From assembly GCA_028768545.1 (NCBI GenBank), contig CP054838.1, positions 3,841,001 to 3,905,000 of the forward strand: a DNA stretch of 64,000 nt, read 5' to 3'. Both the position numbers and the translations under genes were made by a program. Under the pieces are notes generated by a model. That model saw only the letters and a program-made list of their open reading frames with translations, was not told the DNA's origin and did no database searches. Below, piece by piece: positions 1-8,999 of the stretch (its first letter is position 1; each line of letters starts with the position of its first letter). Source of the DNA: Desulfobacter sp. (lineage in GTDB: Bacteria; Desulfobacterota; Desulfobacteria; Desulfobacterales; Desulfobacteraceae).

Positions 1-1389
1 CTCCAGGCATTGTCCGGGCACCGGGACCACAGGGGATCTTAACTGCAGGTATATTTCAGGATAGGTCCAGGGGAAAAAAGTGGTATCCCAGGATTCGTAA
101 AAGGATCTGCATGGCAGGACATAATGCGCCAAACGGGCGGTTTCACTCATCACAATATCATTGACCACCAGAAGATCCAGGCGGGCAAAGGCCTTTTCAT
201 AGGCAGAGGTGTCAGGGTAGGCCCGCAAGGGATTGCAGGCAGAAACATAGACCGCCCGAAGCCGCCGGGGATGATCAGACATGATCTCTTCGGGCATGAC
301 AGCCGGGGGGAATGCCCCTGCAGCTGCCGGGGGCATCCGGGTGACCAGGGTTTTCCATACCTTGGAACTTCGTTCATCCGCATGAAATCCCATGGGCATA
401 ACCATGCCGGGAATATAATTTCCCCCGGGGGTCTGGAACCTGCCACACACCGCTCCGAGAATATAGAGCAGATAAGAGTTTAAGGTGGAATGCCTGCCCA
501 TATAAATCCCCAAATCCTGGTGATAACTCCATTTTTGGGTAATCATGAGCCGGCAAAGTGCTTCCACCTGATCATAGTTCAGACAACAAACCTCAAGGGC
601 CTTTTTAACATCAAAGCCTTTAAACCAGGGTGCCACCTTGTCCCAGCCCTTAACGCAGGTCTCTAAAAAGGCCTGGTTTTCCCCTTTTTTTTCAAGGATA
701 AGGCAGATCATGGACTTGATGAGCAGGGCATCGGTGCCCGGTTTTAATGCTATATGAATATCGGCAATGCTTGCGGTTTCACTCTTTCGAGGATCAATGG
801 AGACAAGGACTTTTAAAGGGTCTTTTGCAATGGCTGAAAGCACCTTGGGCGCCCTGGGCATCTGGTGACTCTCCATCCCGTTCCAGCCCCAGGCCACAAG
901 CATCTGGGTATTTTTCTCATCAGGCCCGGAGATATTGTACTGCTTTCCCATGACCCTGCCGGTGACCCACCAATGGCCTGAAAATTCCTGGCCTGCGGAT
1001 GAATAATAGTATTGAGATCCCATGCCCCTCAGCAGACTTAAGCCGAATCCCGCCTCCATATGGCCGCCCTGGGAACTGCCCCCCATATAGGCCAGGGACC
1101 TTGGGCTAAACTCGCCTACTATGGATTTCATCTTAAGGCTGATCTCTTCAAAGGCCTGGTCCCAGGAGATGGGCACAAATCTTCCATCCACCTTTTTCAA
1201 AGGAGAGGTGATCCGGTCTGCCGGATATTGGTGATAGACAAGGTTCAACCCCTTGCGGCAGGCATATCCTTTTGATCTTGGATTGTCCCGGTCCGGTTTT
1301 ACCCGGGTGATTTTGTCCTCATCCACATAGACTTTGAGCCCGCAGTTCTGGGCGCAGAGCACGCATCCTGTTGTTTTCCACTCTCCCAT
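1..1389 (-). CDS. Molybdopterin-dependent oxidoreductase, partial (C-terminus beyond window)
   Basis: The minus-strand frame is open from the ATG at 1389 to the window edge, giving 463 visible residues. The N-terminus carries a C-x2-C-x3-C-x27-C motif (Cys9, 12, 16, 44), which binds the [4Fe-4S] cluster of the DMSO-reductase/CISM superfamily. The order Fe-S domain then bis-MGD-binding domain and phrases such as 'DPRKSETASIADIHIALKPG' and 'CNPLRAYPDT' fit that family. An AAGGAG ribosome site lies about 12 bases upstream of the ATG, which supports this start. No twin-arginine signal is seen, so the protein is probably cytoplasmic. It lies 26 bp after the winged-helix ferredoxin gene on the same strand and is probably co-transcribed with it. 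The substrate cannot be told from what is visible, and no Cys or Sec is seen at the usual Mo-ligand region. Confidence 0.85.
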   Translation of the reverse strand, partial: MGEWKTTGCVLCAQNCGLKVYVDEDKITRVKPDRDNPRSKGYACRKGLNLVYHQYPADRITSPLKKVDGRFVPISWDQAFEEISLKMKSIVGEFSPRSLAYMGGSSQGGHMEAGFGLSLLRGMGSQYYYSSAGQEFSGHWWVTGRVMGKQYNISGPDEKNTQMLVAWGWNGMESHQMPRAPKVLSAIAKDPLKVLVSIDPRKSETASIADIHIALKPGTDALLIKSMICLILEKKGENQAFLETCVKGWDKVAPWFKGFDVKKALEVCCLNYDQVEALCRLMITQKWSYHQDLGIYMGRHSTLNSYLLYILGAVCGRFQTPGGNYIPGMVMPMGFHADERSSKVWKTLVTRMPPAAAGAFPPAVMPEEIMSDHPRRLRAVYVSACNPLRAYPDTSAYEKAFARLDLLVVNDIVMSETARLAHYVLPCRSFYESWDTTFFPWTYPEIYLQLRSPVVPVPGQCLE

Positions 1390-1415
1390 ATCCTTATCTT
1401 TGCTCCTTTACAGGC

Positions 1416-2378
1416 TTAAATATTCCCCCGTTCTTTGGCCATGGTAAAATAGGTTTCAAATACATTGGCCGGTGGATCGTAAAGATCTGAACTCTTTTTC
1501 TGCTCAAATTTCATGGCCTCTTCAGGACATTGGGGCACGCAAAGCCCGCACCCGATACACCGGTCCGGCTCGCCCCGGGCGGTCTGGGTCTCGTCGCTGA
1601 TAACAATGGCATCCATGTGACAGCGATCCACACAGATCCCGCACCCGATGCAGGCCTCTTCGTCCACCCGTGCATAATAATTGGTATGCACGGCTTTTGC
1701 CGGCTGATCCAGGGTTTTCAGATTGGCCAGGGCCTCTTTTTGATCAATGGACCGGCCCAGGCCGTTTTCCTCATAATAATAAGCTCCGCTGCCAAAGGAG
1801 AGACAGACCTCCATGGGATACTCACATCTTTTGCCCACCATCTCGTGCTCTTTTCTGCAGATGCAGTCTGACACCACGATCTTGCTCTGGGCCCGGATAA
1901 TCTCCTCGGCTGACTCGTAGTCCATGATACTCATCTGGGCTGTGATCTCCTTGGATATGGGGATCACCCGAAGCTGCTTGGTCTCATGCTTGATCCAGCT
2001 TTTGTGCATAAACTGGGGCAGATACTCATTGACCTCCTGGATCAAATCCAAATCCAGGCTCTTGAGCTGGTATTCCCAGATGCCCACCACAAATTGTGAG
2101 GCCATATAGGTATGGGTTCCGCCTTTGGAGGACCTGTAGAGCAGCCCTTTTTTGGACATGGATTCCAGAACGGGGGCAAGCGCCTGGACATCCATATCCA
2201 ACCGCTGGGCAATGGGTTCCACAGGTTCGGGCATCATGGTCAAACCCAGGGTAATCCTGGCCTCTTCCGGGGTAAACAACCGCTTGAGAATTCGAATTTC
2301 TACGCCGGATTCAGTGGCAGGGTATCCTGCCGGAAGGGTATCCAAATGATTTGCCAATTGTTCAAAAAGATCTGCCAT
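1416..2378 (-). CDS. Winged-helix/ferredoxin protein with two [4Fe-4S] motifs
   Basis: The protein has 320 residues. The C-terminal part holds two classic 4Fe-4S motifs, CIGCGICVDRCHMDA at about 243 and CIGCGLCVPQCPEEA at about 274. A middle segment near residues 170-195 has more cysteines (DCICRKEH...KRCEYP...VCLSFG). The first 100 residues resemble a winged-helix module seen in several Desulfobacterota ferredoxins (FTPEEARITLGLTMMPEPVEPIA... then KKGLLYRS). Such proteins usually pass electrons to a partner oxidoreductase, here the molybdopterin enzyme 26 bp downstream. The start is supported by AAGGAGG eight bases before ATG. The electron-transfer role is inferred from motifs and neighbour; a sensing role for the winged helix is also possible. 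Confidence 0.8.
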   Translation of the reverse strand: MADLFEQLANHLDTLPAGYPATESGVEIRILKRLFTPEEARITLGLTMMPEPVEPIAQRLDMDVQALAPVLESMSKKGLLYRSSKGGTHTYMASQFVVGIWEYQLKSLDLDLIQEVNEYLPQFMHKSWIKHETKQLRVIPISKEITAQMSIMDYESAEEIIRAQSKIVVSDCICRKEHEMVGKRCEYPMEVCLSFGSGAYYYEENGLGRSIDQKEALANLKTLDQPAKAVHTNYYARVDEEACIGCGICVDRCHMDAIVISDETQTARGEPDRCIGCGLCVPQCPEEAMKFEQKKSSDLYDPPANVFETYFTMAKERGNI

Positions 2379-2550
2379 CTCTGCCTCCTTAAGGTATTAA
2401 TATAACAATTTGCCCGGGTGCAAGGCAAATTGATCTGCCCTGCCGGTTCTTTTACCTGGATGCCAGGAGAATACGGGTTGTCATTTAAAAAGAAAAGTGT
2501 CATAAATGACAAATAATATGCTAAAAAAGACTTTTCCCTGTGGAGGAATC

Positions 2551-3536
2551 ATGGCAAAAATCTATTTATGGGCTGCAGACGGCTGCCTTATCTCGAGCAT
2601 CACCACCCTGATCGATGCGTTTTCCATTGCAGAACTCTGGCACAATTCCCTGGGTCCAGACGGCTGTACTCCTTTGTTTGACACCCGGATCATCACCACC
2701 GACGGCCGCCCGGTGACGGCCAATGGCAATATCCGGATCCAGGCAGATCTGGCAGCAGGCGATATATCCCATGCCGATTGCGTGGTGATCTCCCCTATTC
2801 TACCCAAGATCACCCCCATGCCCGAGGATCTGCCCCGGCTCAAATCCTGGCTTGAACAATTGAAAAAAAAGGAACCACCATTGCCACGGTCTGCACCGGG
2901 ACTTTTTTACTGACCGAGATGGGCCTGCTGGAAGGAAAAAAAGCCACCACCAACCAGACCTATGCCCGGCTCTTTAAAAAACAATACCCCGGGGTAAATC
3001 TTCAAGCAGACCAGATGCTCACCCAGGACGATAATATCATCTGTTCAGGGGCCGCCTCGGCCGTAAACACCCTGGCCATCCATCTGATCAGAAAATTTGG
3101 TTCCCCCAAACTTGCCTCTGTCTGTTCAAAGGCCCTTTTAGTGGATCCCAACCGGATCAGCCAGGCCCCCTATGCCATGTCGGCCCCCTTGCGGTCTCAC
3201 ATGGATGACCAGGTCCTCAAGGCCCAGACCATCATTGAAAATACATTTTCCAGACTTGAAACCATTGACGATTTGGCCAAAGAGGTGGGGATCAGCCCCC
3301 GCCACTTTAAACGCAGATTTAAAAAGGCCACAGGAGAACTGCCCTTAAAATATCTTCAGCGGGTGAGAATTGATGCGGCCAAAGAAAAGCTTGAGACCAC
3401 CCAGGACACCATTGATAAAATCACCTGGGCCTTTGGATACAAGGATGTCAGCTCATTTTGCCGGCTGTTCAAGCAGCACGCCCGGATCTCGCCCAGGGCC
3501 TATCGGGAAAAGTTTTATGCCCAGATCTCGTTTTAA
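2551..3536 (+). pseudogene. GlxA-type AraC-family regulator, split by a one-base frame change
   Basis: Two frames together encode one GlxA-like regulator. The first, from ATG 2551 (GGAGG five bases upstream), carries the N-terminal DJ-1/PfpI-like half and ends at 2913. The second, entered at about 2870, continues with TIATVCTGTFLLTEMG and ends with two AraC helix-turn-helix motifs (IDDLAKEVGISPRHFKRRFK and ITWAFGYKDVSSFCRLF). The break is a run of eight A at 2863-2870; nine would restore the frame. The run is followed by G and lies in phase as A AAA AAG, a known -1 slippery heptamer, so the full protein could also come from ribosomal or transcriptional slippage. The gene is divergent from the ferredoxin/molybdoenzyme operon and is a reasonable candidate regulator of it. 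Whether the break is mutation, sequencing error or recoding cannot be decided here. Confidence 0.75.
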
Positions 3537-3537
3537 T

Positions 3538-3690
3538 TCGTGCTTGAACGAAAACTTGCCCACTTGCGGCGTTGCTGCACAAGGCTGCAACCCTCACCTA
3601 CTGCAGTACGCTCGGGTTTCAGCTTTGCTTGCGGTTTGCATCAGGGCAAGCGTTCATCCAAGAACAAGGTTTTTGTTTAGATACGAGTTA
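3538..3690. repeat. Possible intergenic repeat with palindromic core
   Basis: The stretch between the GlxA-type gene and csaA has no credible gene. It contains an imperfect inverted repeat centred on CTGCAG near 3600 (AACCCTCACCTA on one side, TACGCTCGGGTT on the other). The outer parts (GAACGAAAACTTGCCC near 3546 and the complement of GGGCAAGCGTTCATCC near 3651) also partly mirror each other. This is the form of a REP-like intergenic element. I see no second copy in the window, so the repeat call is tentative. Confidence 0.35.
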
Positions 3691-3769
3691 GGGATAAATT
3701 CATGAAAAACAAACTGATACAAACAATTCCATATTTTTCATACGGCCGACATGAAAGGAGACCAGAACA

Positions 3770-4108
3770 ATGAATGAGATTGAATGGAAGGATTTTTTAA
3801 AGGTAAAACTTTGCGTGGGAACCATCATAAACGCCCAGGACTTTCCCCAGGCCAGAAAGCCTGCCTACAAACTGATCATTGATTTTGGAGAAAAAATCGG
3901 GATCAGGCAGTCAAGTGCCCAGATCACGGATTTATACGATAAAAAGGATCTTGAGGGCCGGCAGGTCCTGGCGGTTGTCAATTTTCCCAAAAAACAGATC
4001 GGCCCCTTTATGTCCGAGTGCCTGGTCACAGGATTTCACCGGGAGGACGGCAAGGTGGTGCTGGCCAAACCCGACACTCCGGTTCCCAACGGATCAAAAC
4101 TTGCCTGA
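3770..4108 (+). CDS. csaA: CsaA-type tRNA-binding domain protein
   Basis: A 112-residue protein that is almost entirely one tRNA-binding (EMAP/OB-fold) domain. Hallmarks of CsaA are visible: VGTIINAQDFPQARKPAYKL, DFGEKIGIRQSSAQIT, VLAVVNFPKKQIGPFMSE and the final PVPNGSKL. The length matches CsaA (about 110 residues). CsaA is described as a secretion-related chaperone in Bacillus, and the fold also binds tRNA; the exact role in this lineage is unknown. A GGAG ribosome site lies about 11 bases upstream. The stop is two bases from the convergent stop of the amidohydrolase, leaving no room for a separate terminator. Confidence 0.9.
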   Translation: MNEIEWKDFLKVKLCVGTIINAQDFPQARKPAYKLIIDFGEKIGIRQSSAQITDLYDKKDLEGRQVLAVVNFPKKQIGPFMSECLVTGFHREDGKVVLAKPDTPVPNGSKLA

Positions 4109-4110
4109 GA

Positions 4111-5703
4111 TCAGATTTTCTTGCGCTGTCCCCAAAAAGCTCTGGCCAGAAGTCCCAAAGGGGTAAGCCCGTTTTCAGGCAAGGCGCAACCGTCCATATA
4201 GACCCGGTCCACCCGGATATCTTCAAGATCCACCTCATCATCCATGATATCCTTGTTGAGCACCATGAAATCCGCCCTTTTTCCAGGACAAAGGCTGCCG
4301 CGGTCTTCCTCTTCACACCCGGCAAAAGCCCCGTTGACCGTAAAGGCTTTAACGGCCTGGTACCGGGATATGGACTGGCCCTTAACCGGAAAATCGCACA
4401 TGCCCCGGATCTGGGCCAAAGGATCCGGATCCTGGACCGGGCTGTCCGAAGAGCCGCAGATGATCCCGCCAGTAGAGACAATATCCCTCAAGGGGATCTG
4501 GCTTTGAATCTGGTCAGAGGTCAGCCTGAACCCGTAGGAATTCTGGTATTTATGGTCCACCCAGGTCCATCCGGGCTGGGGCACCATGACAATCCCTGCC
4601 TCAACAGCCCGTTTCACCTGATCGGGTGTGGGAAACTCAAAATGCTCAATCCTGTGACGCAAATTTTTTTGTCCCGGGCTTTTTTCAAAGGCTGAAAGCA
4701 GGGGTTCAATGGCCCGGGGACCAATGGCATGGGCTGAAATCTGAAATTGACTCTCATCTGCCGTTCTGACCATGTCCTGAATTTTTGTGTCTGAATAATA
4801 GCATTTACCCCGGCCATCCTCTGGATTTTTATAGGAATCAAAAAAGGCGGCCGTGCCGGAACTCACCGCCCCGTCCATTTCCCAGGCCCCGCCCCCCCCA
4901 AGCCGAGGATAGGCCATCTTTTTCAAAAAGGGAAACACCCGGCCAGGGTTCGTATACTGGCAATACAGCCTGACATGGAGGGGCAGGACCGGGGCTAAAA
5001 AGGCAAATATTTTAGTGGAAACATCCCTGGGATCATCATCAAAGCCTTCCATGCAGTGGACACTTGTGATCCCGCATTGGTGAAGACGGTTGACATATCC
5101 GCAGATCCCTTTCAAAAAGATCATGGGATTCAGCTGTTTCATGACAAAGGAATTGACCCTGCCCATGTTGAATTCATGGGCCTCTCCTGTGAGCTGGCCC
5201 TGGTCATGGAGATGGCCAAGGTCCAGGGCCTTGATGGCCCCTGAAGAATAGGCGCTGGCATGACCGCTGGCATCAAAAATCACAACCGTTTTCCCGGGCA
5301 GCCATTGGTCCAGCTCCCTTTGAGAGGGCAGCCTGTTTTCCTTGAGCCCTGCCGTGACCAGGTTAAATCCTATAACCAGCTTTTTCTTTTGCAGGTCTGC
5401 CTGGCGGCAGAGGATCTCTTTGACGCCAGAAAGGCTTTTGGGAACCAGGCCATGACGGCCTATCCTGGAAATATTCGCCCCGAATTCATTGAGTACGGCC
5501 GAGGGCATAAAATGGCAATGGGCATCGGTAAACCCGGGCAAAACCGTTCTGCCGCCCAGGTCAACACTCTTAGCCCTTTTTTCCGGGCCCTGGCCAAGGG
5601 ATATGATCCGTCCATTTTCAAGGGTCATGGAAGAAAACGTTTGGGTTTCGTCTTCCATGGTGTAAATCCTTGCATTGGTGATATGGGTCAGGCCCTCTTT
5701 CAT
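4111..5703 (-). CDS. Amidohydrolase of the YtcJ/Amidohydro_3 type
   Basis: From ATG 5703 the protein has 530 residues. It shows the metal-dependent hydrolase pattern: an N-terminal beta-sandwich strand (ITNARIYTMEDE), GRTVLPGFTDAHCHF with the His-x-His metal ligands, a mid-protein SAHAIGPRAIEPLL histidine, RIEHFEF, and a late SSDSPVQDPDP aspartate. The domain ends with PGKRADFMVLNKDI. These features fit the YtcJ-like amidohydrolases, whose substrates are mostly unknown. The start codon overlaps the upstream permease stop as ATGA, implying translational coupling. The frame stays open further upstream inside the permease gene, but the coupled ATG is the natural start. The permease suggests an amino-acid-like or amide substrate; this is inference only. 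Confidence 0.85.
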   Translation of the reverse strand: MKEGLTHITNARIYTMEDETQTFSSMTLENGRIISLGQGPEKRAKSVDLGGRTVLPGFTDAHCHFMPSAVLNEFGANISRIGRHGLVPKSLSGVKEILCRQADLQKKKLVIGFNLVTAGLKENRLPSQRELDQWLPGKTVVIFDASGHASAYSSGAIKALDLGHLHDQGQLTGEAHEFNMGRVNSFVMKQLNPMIFLKGICGYVNRLHQCGITSVHCMEGFDDDPRDVSTKIFAFLAPVLPLHVRLYCQYTNPGRVFPFLKKMAYPRLGGGGAWEMDGAVSSGTAAFFDSYKNPEDGRGKCYYSDTKIQDMVRTADESQFQISAHAIGPRAIEPLLSAFEKSPGQKNLRHRIEHFEFPTPDQVKRAVEAGIVMVPQPGWTWVDHKYQNSYGFRLTSDQIQSQIPLRDIVSTGGIICGSSDSPVQDPDPLAQIRGMCDFPVKGQSISRYQAVKAFTVNGAFAGCEEEDRGSLCPGKRADFMVLNKDIMDDEVDLEDIRVDRVYMDGCALPENGLTPLGLLARAFWGQRKKI

Positions 5704-6839
5704 AGCAAGGCGCCTAAAGCCATGAGTAAAAATCCTGCGGCAATAATAATCTGGCTTAGGGGATGGGTAATAAAGTTTAAATTCACCCCTTTTCCGGTTT
5801 GGGGATGGGCCTTGAGCACGGCCCTGTATACCGGCACGATCCCAAACCCGATGACCAGGCCGATGGCCCCGCCGGCAAGTTCCATCAACCTTAAAAAACT
5901 GTCCGTGCCCAGATAGACAATGGCAAGGCCGGGCACCGTGGCAAGGCTCCAGCAGACCAGGAACTGCCATTTAAACTGTTCTTGAATAATATCGGCCAGG
6001 GCCAGGGAAATGGCCCAGTAGCTGGTGAGCATGGCCAGGATAATAAACAGGCTTCCCAAAATATGGGCCCAGTTTCCCAATGCTTTGCCAAGGGTGATAA
6101 TGGCCACCTCATTAATTTCGCTGCCAAGGCCCAGGGTCAAAAAGGTCAGGACCAGGACAATGCCTCCGTTAATACCAATACCGGTTAAGATGGCCCGGGG
6201 GATAAGTTCGGGACAATGGCCCAGCCCCTCGACCACCTGGGGCACTGAAAAAATGGCAAAAAAACAGAACATGATCATGCCGAACAAGGCCAGATGGTCA
6301 GTGACCCCGCCGGCCAGGGGGGCAGGCAGGCTGAACGGCTTAAACAATGCCCCCATGGCAAATACCAGGACAAAAAGACCAATGCCTGCAATGGCAAATT
6401 TTTCACTCAGGCCGATGGCCTTGAGCCCGAATGCCACCACCCCTGCTGCGGCCAGATAAAAAACAAGGTTGGCAGCCCATCCCGGGATGGGCATAAGCTG
6501 GGCCAGAATCTGGCCGCCCCCGGCAATATAGGCGGAAAGACTGGTTAAGAAAGCAAAAAAGGTCCCCCCGAGAAAGAGCCAGGACAAAAAAGCCAGCCGT
6601 CCTTGGCCCAGGCTTTTTCGGATCACCTCGATGAGCTGCCGGGCCTCTCCGTCCCGGATCATCATATCCGCCACTAACAGGTGCATTAAGGCTGAAATCC
6701 CAAATCCCAGGGGAAGATAGATCAGCAAGGAGAGCCAACCGGCTTTTGAGCATAGATACGGAATGGTCATAACACCGCCGCCAATGCCGTATCCTGTGAT
6801 GATGGCCGTGGCTTCAAAGAACTTGAGTCGGGTTTTCAT
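5700..6839 (-). CDS. Aromatic-amino-acid-type (HAAAP) permease
   Basis: From ATG 6839 the protein has 379 residues, with about eleven hydrophobic segments. It starts with FFEATAIITGYGIGGGVMTIPY, the conserved glycine-rich first helix of the tryptophan/tyrosine permease family (HAAAP). The middle contains FCFFAIFSVPQVVEGLG. Such permeases are proton symporters in the inner membrane; the substrate here is not known. An earlier in-frame start at 6902 would add 21 polar residues and lacks a good ribosome site, whereas AGGATGGG precedes 6839. The stop overlaps the amidohydrolase start, so uptake and hydrolysis are probably linked. Confidence 0.8.
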   Translation of the reverse strand: MKTRLKFFEATAIITGYGIGGGVMTIPYLCSKAGWLSLLIYLPLGFGISALMHLLVADMMIRDGEARQLIEVIRKSLGQGRLAFLSWLFLGGTFFAFLTSLSAYIAGGGQILAQLMPIPGWAANLVFYLAAAGVVAFGLKAIGLSEKFAIAGIGLFVLVFAMGALFKPFSLPAPLAGGVTDHLALFGMIMFCFFAIFSVPQVVEGLGHCPELIPRAILTGIGINGGIVLVLTFLTLGLGSEINEVAIITLGKALGNWAHILGSLFIILAMLTSYWAISLALADIIQEQFKWQFLVCWSLATVPGLAIVYLGTDSFLRLMELAGGAIGLVIGFGIVPVYRAVLKAHPQTGKGVNLNFITHPLSQIIIAAGFLLMALGALL

Positions 6840-7048
6840 ATTCCCATCCTGAAAAAGGGTTGAAATTATGCCGACCCTATCAGGTCGCAGGATTGAACAC
6901 AATGGTATATTTTGGGGCTTTTGTGAAGGTCAACCCGGTGCAAAAAAAAATTGATATGAAACTCTTATCTTTTGAAATTCGCAGAACAGGCCAATACCCA
7001 TGTATACTCTTTCCTTAATTTTATAGACCAAATCAATCCAATAATTTC

Positions 7049-7077
7049 TTGACCCCTCGACAAGCAATTTGTATATT
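7049..7077 (+). promoter_or_regulatory. Sigma-70-type promoter candidate
   Basis: TTGACC at 7049-7054 and TATATT at 7072-7077 are separated by 17 bp, each one base from consensus. They lie about 115 bp before the cyclase start. The rest of the 353-bp gap between the permease and cyclase starts (6840-7192) is AT-rich and I see no other feature in it. Confidence 0.5.
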
Positions 7078-7192
7078 CGTGATAATTCACACGCTCTTAT
7101 TAATCTGATATTTCAATAAATTCTTTTCTAACAGTTAAACGTTTTCACATTTGAAGTTCTGTCATCGTCGACCTGAACAAAGAGGCAATCAA

Positions 7193-8947
7193 ATGACAGC
7201 AGAACAAAAGGTTACAAGAAAACTCAGAGCCATTCTAAGCGCTGATGTCAAGGGCTACAGTCTTCTCATGACCAGGGATGAAGCCTCCACAGTCCAAACA
7301 CTGAAGGAATATCGGGGCATTATGTCTGAAACAATCAAAGGACATTCCGGTCGTGTTGTTGATGCTCCCGGTGATAACTTACTGGCTGAATTCCCAAGTG
7401 CCGTAGAAGCGGTCCAATGTTCTGTTGAGATTCAGAATGATCTAAAAATTAAAAATGCTGAACTGCCGGAAAACAAACGACTTGAGTTCCGCATAGGTGT
7501 GAACATCGGCGATGTAATTCAGGAAGGGAAAAGTCTTTACGGTGAAGGTATCAACATAGCGGCGCGGATTGAAGGGCTTGCCAGGCCAGGGGGAATCTGT
7601 ATTTCAAGAAATGTATACGACCAGGTGAAAAACAAGTTAGGGGTTACGTTCGAATATGTTGGCCGGAAATCTGTAAAAAATATTTCAGATCCTGTCTATC
7701 TCTACAAAATCCTGTTAAATCCGGAAGATTCTGAATTTATTTATGGTAAGAAAAAGAAATTTGACCTTCCCCAAAAGCCTTCTATTGCAGTTATACCCTT
7801 TGAAAATTTAAGTGGTGATAGCAATTTTGATCATGTCTGTGATGCGATCACCGAAGAAATCACAACGGGATTGACAAATGTGCCACTTTTGTTTGTCATC
7901 GCCAGGAGTTCAACAAGCATATATAGAGGGCAAAAAATTGAAACCCAAAAAATAGGGCGGGAACTCGGGGTTCAATATGTTCTTGAAGGCAGTATCCAGA
8001 AATCAGGGGAAAGGATACGTGTTACGGCTCAGCTCGTTGATGCTTTGAATCAAAGGCACCTATGGGCTGATAGATATGAGGGGACAATTACGGATCTGTT
8101 TGACTTTCAGGATAAAATTACAATCCAAATATTAACGGCTCTTCAGGTCCGGCTCGAAAAAGGTCATAAATCAAATATCTGGGCAGGGGCCACTAAGAAC
8201 CTGACCGCTTTACAGAGATATCTCCAGGCTCACGAAGCCTTTTTTAAATGCGCAGATATTATTACAGCACGCAGATTATTTAAAGAAGCCAAAGATTTGG
8301 ATTCCGGTTTTTCACTTCCATACGTCTATCTGGGATGGCTTCATTTATTTGATGCTTGGCTGGGCCTGAGTGAATCACCGGAAAAGTCTATCCAAAAAGC
8401 AATGGAATTAGCCCAAGAAGCAGTGCGGCTATACAAAACCGTTGCCCCTGACTATTCCTTGTTAGGGAAAATATATTACACCATGGGCGATGTGGCAAAA
8501 GGGATCGCTACCACAAGGCATGCCATAGAAATCAGTCCTAACGATGCAGACTGCCACGTGCATTTGGGAGGGCTTCTTGCTTTTACCGGACATCCGGAAG
8601 AAGCGCTTTTCTGGATTAACAAAGCCGTTCGTCTGAATCCGCAGGGAAGTTGGATCTACAACGTATATTTCGGTATGGCATACAATATTCTGGGCAGATA
8701 TAAAGAAGCTATCAAAGCCTACAAAACGGCTCTGAAACAAAATCCTGATAACATTTTAGGCCTGGCCGGCCTTGTTGAAGGCTATTGTTTGTTTGGAAAA
8801 CATGAAAAAGCTCAAAACGTTGCTCTGGAGGTTTATAGAGTATTTCCTAGTTTCTCCGCAGTCTACCATGCCAATGCCATGGGGTATCGATATAAAGAAG
8901 ATACGAACAAATTTCTCGAAGCATTGCAAAAAGCAGGATTAAAATAA
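7193..8947 (+). CDS. Class III adenylate/guanylate cyclase with TolB-like and TPR domains
   Basis: From ATG 7193 (AGAGGCA upstream) the protein has 584 residues. The first 180 form a class III nucleotide cyclase domain: LSADVKGYS and GDNLLAEF supply the two metal-binding aspartates, followed by RIGVNIGDVI and GEGINIAARI. Residues of about 195-330 resemble the TolB-like N-terminal domain of the CadC/cyclase family (KPSIAVIPFENLSGD, LGVQYVLEGSIQKSGERIRVTAQLVDA, LWADRYEG). The rest is TPR repeats (DYSLLGKIYYTMGDVAKGI, NDADCHVHLGGLLAF, and so on). This architecture is common in alphaproteobacteria and scattered elsewhere. The product would be cAMP or cGMP in the cytoplasm. The gene is visibly more AT-rich than the genes to its left, which suggests acquisition. 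An IS4-family element begins 52 bp downstream. Confidence 0.85.
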   Translation: MTAEQKVTRKLRAILSADVKGYSLLMTRDEASTVQTLKEYRGIMSETIKGHSGRVVDAPGDNLLAEFPSAVEAVQCSVEIQNDLKIKNAELPENKRLEFRIGVNIGDVIQEGKSLYGEGINIAARIEGLARPGGICISRNVYDQVKNKLGVTFEYVGRKSVKNISDPVYLYKILLNPEDSEFIYGKKKKFDLPQKPSIAVIPFENLSGDSNFDHVCDAITEEITTGLTNVPLLFVIARSSTSIYRGQKIETQKIGRELGVQYVLEGSIQKSGERIRVTAQLVDALNQRHLWADRYEGTITDLFDFQDKITIQILTALQVRLEKGHKSNIWAGATKNLTALQRYLQAHEAFFKCADIITARRLFKEAKDLDSGFSLPYVYLGWLHLFDAWLGLSESPEKSIQKAMELAQEAVRLYKTVAPDYSLLGKIYYTMGDVAKGIATTRHAIEISPNDADCHVHLGGLLAFTGHPEEALFWINKAVRLNPQGSWIYNVYFGMAYNILGRYKEAIKAYKTALKQNPDNILGLAGLVEGYCLFGKHEKAQNVALEVYRVFPSFSAVYHANAMGYRYKEDTNKFLEALQKAGLK

Positions 8948-8999
8948 GCATTCTATATACGGACAGATATTATTTGAGGGGATAACTTATGGTCTAATC

